Assembly (NCBI GenBank): GCA_002360555.1
Contig: DEQS01000097.1
Span: 1-24,958, forward strand
Length of the DNA stretch: 24,958 nt
From: Chloracidobacterium sp. UBA3360
GTDB lineage: Bacteria > Acidobacteriota > Blastocatellia > Pyrinomonadales > Pyrinomonadaceae
Reading direction: 5' to 3'
In this document: positions 20,744 to 24,958 of the stretch, one piece after another
Numbering within the stretch: position 1 is the first letter of the stretch
How the letters are laid out: the number at the start of each line of letters is the position of its first letter
The notes under the pieces: generated by a model
The model's database searches: none
Told to the model about the DNA's origin: nothing
What the model saw: the letters and a program-made list of their open reading frames with translations, nothing else
Made by a program: the position numbers and the translations under genes

Positions 20744-22242
20744 TGCTTAAATCGTCGAGGATCGACGCCGTATTTCTTTATCTTATAGCCCAAGATCCGC
20801 TCGGTCGAGTCAAGCATCACGGCTGCCTTGGCGATATTGCCCCGGGTCGATTTTAGAGTGTCCTGTATCATGTCGCGTTCAAATGCTGCGACCGCGGATT
20901 CGAGCGTGACACGCATCTCGGTGCCGCTGACCTCAGCAGTTTGCAATGTCGGCGGCAGATGATGGCCGTGAATTACGTTTGAATCACAGACAAGAACAGC
21001 ACGCTCGATAGCGTTTTCAAGCTCGCGAACATTGCCGGGGAAATGATAGGCCGTCAGCATGTCGATCGCTGGCGTCGAGATACGAAGTATGTGTTTGTTG
21101 TGCTCCGCTCCATATTTTTCGACGAAATGCTCGGCCAGTAGCAGAATATCGGCCTTTCGCTCGCGTAGCGGCGGCAGAAATATCGTGAATACATTTAGAG
21201 CATAAAAGAGATCTTCGCGAAATCTGCCGTCGGCTACGGCATCTTCGACCGATTGGTTTGTCGATGCGACGAGTCGAACGTTTGCGGGAAAGGTTTCGTC
21301 ACCGCCGAGGCGTTCGAATTCGCGTTCTTGGATCACCCGGATCAATTTCGCCTGTGTTTGCATAGGCAAATCGCCTATCTCTTCCAAAAATAAAGTGCCT
21401 CCATCTGCCAATTCAAAATGGCCTCGTTTCTGTTTTGATGCCCCGGCGAACGAGTCTTTTTCATAACCAAACAGCTCGCCATCGATGATCGTTTCGGGTA
21501 AGGCGGCGCAGTTTACCATTATAAACGGGCGTTTTGAGCGGAGGCTGTTGTAATGAATCGCGTTTGCGATCAGCTCTTTGCCGGCACCGCTTTCGCCGCG
21601 AAGTAGCACCGGGACATTTGAACGGGCGATCTGCGTTACCTGATCCTGCACCTGCCGCATCGGGCTCGAATTACCGATGAGATTGCCGAAATCGTACTTT
21701 TCCTTTAGCTCTTGTTTTAGGTGTACATTTTCGGCCACGAGCTTGCGGCTCTCTTCGCGTTCGAGCCGCTCGGCCCGGAGCAATTGGGCGATCAGGGCCG
21801 CCGTGATCTCGAGCATTCGGACGATATCGCGGTCTGAGATGCTTTTTGGTTCACCAAAAGCGAGTGAGATCGAACCGATGCAATCGCCCGAAAGTTTTAT
21901 CGGGACTGACGCGATAATACGCGGGGAACCATCGTCAAAAAAAGCGAGGGTCGATTCGTTTTCGATCGAAAAGAACAGCGGCGATGAGCGTTCTATAACC
22001 CGCACGAGGACGCTTTTTGCGGCACGGGCTTCGAGGCGGCGAAATGTAACGGCTTCCATACCGACGGCGGCAATTACATCGATCTGCCCTGTTTCGGCGT
22101 GCCGCAGACAGACAAATCCGAAATCCGCCGACATCTCGTCATTCAAGATCTGGAGTATGGCGGTGCTGTCCGTACGAATGCCTTTCAGGTCATGCGTGAC
22201 AGCTGTTATTTGTGAAACGATGTCTATTTCGTTGCGGATCAT
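20740..22242 (-). CDS. GAF-AAA-Fis sigma54-dependent activator (NifA/NtrC class)
   Basis: This 500-aa bacterial enhancer-binding protein has a GAF sensor (about 20-155), a short linker helix, an AAA+ domain (about 183-410) and a Fis-type helix-turn-helix (about 450-495, ending TERILGYKIKKYGVD). Walker A is GESGAGKE (217-224) and Walker B is GGTLFLEEIGDLP (281-293). The arginine-finger region FREDLFYALNVF and sensor 2 FPGNVRELENAIERA are intact. The sigma54-contacting GAFTGA loop is DSFAGA (263-268), and Walker B has Glu for the usual Asp, so activity with sigma54 is uncertain. The GAF-AAA-Fis order and HTH style resemble NifA, but there are no nif genes here. It overlaps glnE by 4 bp, implying a nitrogen-status role. 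No receiver domain is present. Confidence 0.9.
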   Translation of the reverse strand: MIRNEIDIVSQITAVTHDLKGIRTDSTAILQILNDEMSADFGFVCLRHAETGQIDVIAAVGMEAVTFRRLEARAAKSVLVRVIERSSPLFFSIENESTLAFFDDGSPRIIASVPIKLSGDCIGSISLAFGEPKSISDRDIVRMLEITAALIAQLLRAERLEREESRKLVAENVHLKQELKEKYDFGNLIGNSSPMRQVQDQVTQIARSNVPVLLRGESGAGKELIANAIHYNSLRSKRPFIMVNCAALPETIIDGELFGYEKDSFAGASKQKRGHFELADGGTLFLEEIGDLPMQTQAKLIRVIQEREFERLGGDETFPANVRLVASTNQSVEDAVADGRFREDLFYALNVFTIFLPPLRERKADILLLAEHFVEKYGAEHNKHILRISTPAIDMLTAYHFPGNVRELENAIERAVLVCDSNVIHGHHLPPTLQTAEVSGTEMRVTLESAVAAFERDMIQDTLKSTRGNIAKAAVMLDSTERILGYKIKKYGVDPRRFKQ

Positions 22243-22267
22243 TTACGACAAAATTGTAGGACAATTG

Positions 22268-22296
22268 ATTATAGGTATTATTGCCCGCCGCGACAA
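22268..22296 (-). promoter_or_regulatory. Sigma70-type promoter of the activator-glnE operon
   Basis: On the reverse strand TTGTCG (22291-22296) and a perfect TATAAT (22268-22273) are 17 bp apart. The predicted start is near 22261, giving a leader of about 20 nt before the activator ATG at 22242. No strong ribosome-binding site is visible in that leader. Confidence 0.6.
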
Positions 22297-22346
22297 TTCG
22301 ACTCGGTGAAACGCCTATTTATTTGGGTTACGCTACAATATCGAGT

Positions 22347-23204
22347 GTGGATGAACGGCTGTTGATACAAATACCGCTCGCGGCGCAGAAAATGCGGCTT
22401 GAGGATTTTTTGCTTGACCATTTTAGCGGGCTGAGCAAGATGTACCTGCGTGACCTCGTCAAAACCGGGCGATGTGAGGTGAACGGGCGGCATGAGAATA
22501 TCGGCCATAAACTGCGGGAAAACGATCTGATCGAGATCACGGTCGATACGACACGTGAAACGGCGATGCGGCCCGAGAATATCCCGCTTGATATCGTTTA
22601 TGAGGACGATGACATCATCGTTGTTAATAAACCCGCCGGAATGCTAGTCCACCCGTCGCATCGCGAAAATACGGGCACGATGCTAAACGCACTCGTTTAC
22701 CATTGCAATCTCGACTCACCAACATTGATCCGCCCGGGCTTGATACACCGCCTTGATAAACAAACCTCCGGCCTCGTCATCGTCGCGAAAAATGCTGTCG
22801 CACATCGTCGAATGTGTTCGGCACTGATGAAAAAGCACGTCGAAAAACGGTATCTCGCACTTGTTGACGGCATTGTAAAAGAAAATGACGGCACGATCGA
22901 AGCTCCGATCGGACGGTTTGCTGAGTTAAAACAATGGAGCGTAAAGTCGGACGGGAAGCATTCAGAATCGCGGTTTTGGGTGCGGGAAAGATATGCGGAT
23001 ACAACCCTTATTGAACTTGAGCCTGTGACGGGACGGACGAATCAACTGCGTATCCATTGCGAATTGATCGGCCATCCTATCGTCGGCGATACACAGCGCG
23101 GCGGCAGGGAATTTAACCGGCTATGCTTGCACGCTTGGAGCCTTGCGTTTACACACCCGATCTCGCGGGAGCGTTTAGAACTCGAATCAAAGATCGATTT
23201 TTAA
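22347..23204 (+). CDS. RluA-family pseudouridine synthase with S4 domain
   Basis: This enzyme of about 285 aa converts uridines in rRNA or tRNA to pseudouridine. An N-terminal S4 RNA-binding domain (RLEDFLLDHFSGLSKMYLRD, then VKTGRCEVNG) is followed by the catalytic domain. That domain has IVVNKPAGMLVHPSH, the catalytic Asp137 in IHRLDKQTSGLV, KRYLALVDG and PVTGRTNQLRIH. The S4 plus synthase layout fits the RluC/RluD subgroup; the target site cannot be told, so no symbol is given. The start is uncertain: the frame opens at TTG 22281, which falls inside the reverse operon's promoter. I prefer GTG 22347, which lies 7 bp after TACAAT (22334-22339), as in a leaderless message. Confidence 0.88.
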   Translation: MDERLLIQIPLAAQKMRLEDFLLDHFSGLSKMYLRDLVKTGRCEVNGRHENIGHKLRENDLIEITVDTTRETAMRPENIPLDIVYEDDDIIVVNKPAGMLVHPSHRENTGTMLNALVYHCNLDSPTLIRPGLIHRLDKQTSGLVIVAKNAVAHRRMCSALMKKHVEKRYLALVDGIVKENDGTIEAPIGRFAELKQWSVKSDGKHSESRFWVRERYADTTLIELEPVTGRTNQLRIHCELIGHPIVGDTQRGGREFNRLCLHAWSLAFTHPISRERLELESKIDF

Positions 23205-24197
23205 TTAGCTGCGCGGAGCGACCAAAACGATGTCGAACGCCTTTTGCCCTGTCCCTTTATTAAACTGGATCTCGACCGTGTAGTTTTTACCGGCTTCGAG
23301 CGTCCAACAGCCTTCGCCGTAGCCCTCGTAATATTTGCCGTCCGTATAGAGCGTATTTGACCACAGTTTGTAGCAATATTTACCGCTGCCGCCAAATGTC
23401 CAAGATTGCTTAACGGACTTTGTCGTGGTGTTTAGAGCAAAATCGCGGCGGATCTTGTTTGACCCAAATTCCATGATGATGTGTTCCCACGTCTGCCCGG
23501 ACGCTGTGTTGAGTGTATCGATGACGGTTATCTTTCCGGGTGACGTAGCTCGGCGTGCTCCGTAAAGTTTTTGGATGCCGACGATGTCGAGTGCACTGAG
23601 GACGCCGTCGTTGATCCAACGCGGATTGCAGTAATTCATTACCGAATCCGGGTCGTAGGCGGTGAGCAGCAGGCCGCCGCTGCTAGTGCTTTGTTCGGCC
23701 TTACAAGTCGAATCGGAGCGGTCCTGTTCGTGAATGAGCCCGAGAGCGTGGCCAAATTCGTGTAAGGCGACCGTTGTGATGCAGGATGGCCGGCGATTTT
23801 CCGCCTGGCAGCCGGGAGCGAAATTTTTGAATGTAAAATTCAACTCCATCCCGTTCTTTGAGCCATCGATGAACTTGCCAATACCGGAATTGGAACGCGT
23901 GTCGGTGATCAAGATCCGAATGCCTTTGCTTGCAGCGTTACAGGCTCCCCAACCGTAAAAATTGACGTTAGCGACGCTTTGCCAGGTTGAGGCGATCTTG
24001 TTTTTGACGAGGTTGGTCTCGGTCGCCCAGCCGGTAGGGTTTTCCCAGCACACGGGAATGTAGGTAATGCCGTCGGTGTGGGCCGGCCATTGCCAACCGG
24101 CTCCGGACACGGCTTTATGGACCTGGCCGAGAGCGGCGGGAACGAACGAAAGTAGAATGACCGCTAAGAAAATTGTGATGCGAGCGAGTCTAAACAT
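23205..24197 (-). CDS. Secreted astacin-like zinc metalloprotease (M12A type)
   Basis: This 330-aa secreted peptidase begins with a signal peptide (MFRLARITIFLAVILLSFVP, cut near ALG-Q). The zinc site is HEFGHALGLIHE, with His146, Glu147, His150 and His156, and the Met-turn is SVMNY (Met187). HExxHxxGxxHE plus S-x-M-x-Y is the astacin signature. N-terminal WPAHTDGITYIPVCWENP fits the start of the catalytic domain. A C-terminal domain of about 110 residues (from about 215) is beta-rich with Trp and two Cys and ends KAFDIVLVAPRS, probably a binding or secretion module. Several Cys pairs suit an extracytoplasmic protein. I chose the start four codons inside the longest frame because GAGGGA sits just upstream. 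Its stop abuts the RluA-family stop with no spacer. Confidence 0.85.
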   Translation of the reverse strand: MFRLARITIFLAVILLSFVPAALGQVHKAVSGAGWQWPAHTDGITYIPVCWENPTGWATETNLVKNKIASTWQSVANVNFYGWGACNAASKGIRILITDTRSNSGIGKFIDGSKNGMELNFTFKNFAPGCQAENRRPSCITTVALHEFGHALGLIHEQDRSDSTCKAEQSTSSGGLLLTAYDPDSVMNYCNPRWINDGVLSALDIVGIQKLYGARRATSPGKITVIDTLNTASGQTWEHIIMEFGSNKIRRDFALNTTTKSVKQSWTFGGSGKYCYKLWSNTLYTDGKYYEGYGEGCWTLEAGKNYTVEIQFNKGTGQKAFDIVLVAPRS

Positions 24198-24298
24198 ATA
24201 TTCCCTCATTTTTTGCCACGAGAATGGTAATGCTTGATCACACCCGCGAAGGCCTGCGCTAATTGATGCCGCCTTGGATTAACTGAGTTGTCGACAAT

Positions 24299-24958
24299 TT
24301 ATTCCTCGACGGCTTTTTTCTCGTCTTCGTCTGAAAACTGATTGTGCAGCTGCACCGGGTCCGCCTTTTTGCGTAGACGGATATTCAACATCTCAACAAA
24401 GACCGAAAACGCCATCGCGAAGTAGATGTAGCCCTTTGGTATTGTCTGATGAAAGCTTTCCGCAACCAGCATCACACCGATCAGTAGCAGGAATGAAAGA
24501 GCGAGCATCTTGATCGTCGGGTGCCGCTGGACGAACGCTCCGATCGAACCGGCAAACAGCATCATCGCAATGATCGATATGATGACCGCAGAGATCATTA
24601 TGTAAATGCCGTTTGACCCGTAGGTCGTTGAGATCATGCCGACCGCGGTTATCACACTGTCCAGTGAAAAGACAATGTCGAGCAGCACGATCTGGACGAT
24701 AACGCTGATGAATCCGGAGTACGATCGCTTGGAACCCGTACCTTCCTCGCCTTCGAGGCTGCCATGGATCTCATGTGTGCTCTTGGCGATCAAAAATAAA
24801 CCGCCGATGAGCAGGACAAGATCTTTTCCCGAAAAGCCCCTGCCCCACACGGTGAAAAGTGGCTCTACAAGGCCTATAACCCACGAAAGTGAAAGCAGTA
24901 GCAAAATGCGAATGCCAAGTGCGAGGCTCAGACCGATATAACGAGCCTTTGCCTGTTG
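24299..24958 (-). CDS. TerC-family integral membrane protein (partial, 5' end off window)
   Basis: The frame is open to the right edge, giving 219 visible residues without a start. Visible sequence begins QQAKARYIGLSLALGIRI and runs through membrane helices with polar motifs. LLDIVFSLDSVITAVGM carries the Asp and Ser/Asp residues typical of TerC/YkoY proteins, and VFVEMLNIRLRKK lies in the last helix. TerC relatives are linked to tellurite resistance and, in some bacteria, to manganese export or metal loading of secreted enzymes. A charged tail (DEDEKKAVEE) ends the protein. A TTG at 24904 could be read as a start, but the preceding residues match the family, so the gene continues beyond 24958. 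Confidence 0.88.
   Translation of the reverse strand, partial: QQAKARYIGLSLALGIRILLLLSLSWVIGLVEPLFTVWGRGFSGKDLVLLIGGLFLIAKSTHEIHGSLEGEEGTGSKRSYSGFISVIVQIVLLDIVFSLDSVITAVGMISTTYGSNGIYIMISAVIISIIAMMLFAGSIGAFVQRHPTIKMLALSFLLLIGVMLVAESFHQTIPKGYIYFAMAFSVFVEMLNIRLRKKADPVQLHNQFSDEDEKKAVEE

Noticed and set aside
21677..22309. Forward 210-codon frame
   Set aside because: Antisense to the sigma54 activator; Ser/Arg-rich composition is typical of a shadow frame and it covers that gene's promoter.

Overview
The window looks like one chromosomal stretch of a Gram-negative bacterium with about 50% GC. My best guess is Acidobacteriota, class Blastocatellia. The reasons are the mix of secreted and outer-membrane proteins, a Tat-exported sulfatase, a sigma54 activator overlapping glnE, and the overall protein style. 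This placement is inference, not a database result. I see no rRNA, tRNA, CRISPR array, phage gene or transposase.

The left half (1-12.5 kb) is accessory-like, with wide intergenic gaps. It holds: the tail of a probable beta-barrel protein; a secreted SYLF/YSC84-domain protein; a two-gene membrane operon (DUF4239-like protein plus an unrecognised polytopic protein); a divergent two-component pair (NarL/FixJ-type regulator and a membrane PAS histidine kinase); a Tat-exported sulfatase; a MetA/SphA-like outer-membrane protein; a DUF2541-like secreted protein; and an MltF-like lytic transglycosylase. A decayed patch follows at 11.4-12.1 kb. It carries a 5' remnant of a secreted-protein gene butted against an antisense response-regulator fragment. 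Next comes a 96-aa secreted protein built from seven GIIV(G/S)D repeats, behind a near-consensus sigma54 promoter. A roughly 20-bp motif resembling cctgtaagttctgacagtt recurs at least six times in these gaps, almost always upstream of a gene for an exported or membrane protein.

The right half (12.5-25 kb) is compact and housekeeping-like. It holds: an IscS/NifS-type cysteine desulfurase; a forward run of radical SAM/SPASM protein, MGDG-synthase-type glycosyltransferase and short-chain dehydrogenase, possibly a glycolipid or envelope module; a SRPBCC protein divergent from a small zinc-ribbon protein; a reverse operon of a GAF-AAA-Fis sigma54 activator translationally coupled to glnE; an RluA-family pseudouridine synthase; an astacin-like secreted metalloprotease; and a TerC-family membrane protein running off the right edge.

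Regulatory themes: the operon at 17966-22242 joins a NifA/NtrC-type activator with the enzyme that adenylylates glutamine synthetase, which points to nitrogen control. The activator has an aberrant GAFTGA loop (DSFAGA). The best sigma54-type promoter in the window is about 9 kb away, in front of the GIIVGD repeat protein. Several strong hairpins mark transcript ends, including a 30-bp inverted repeat at 17041-17114.
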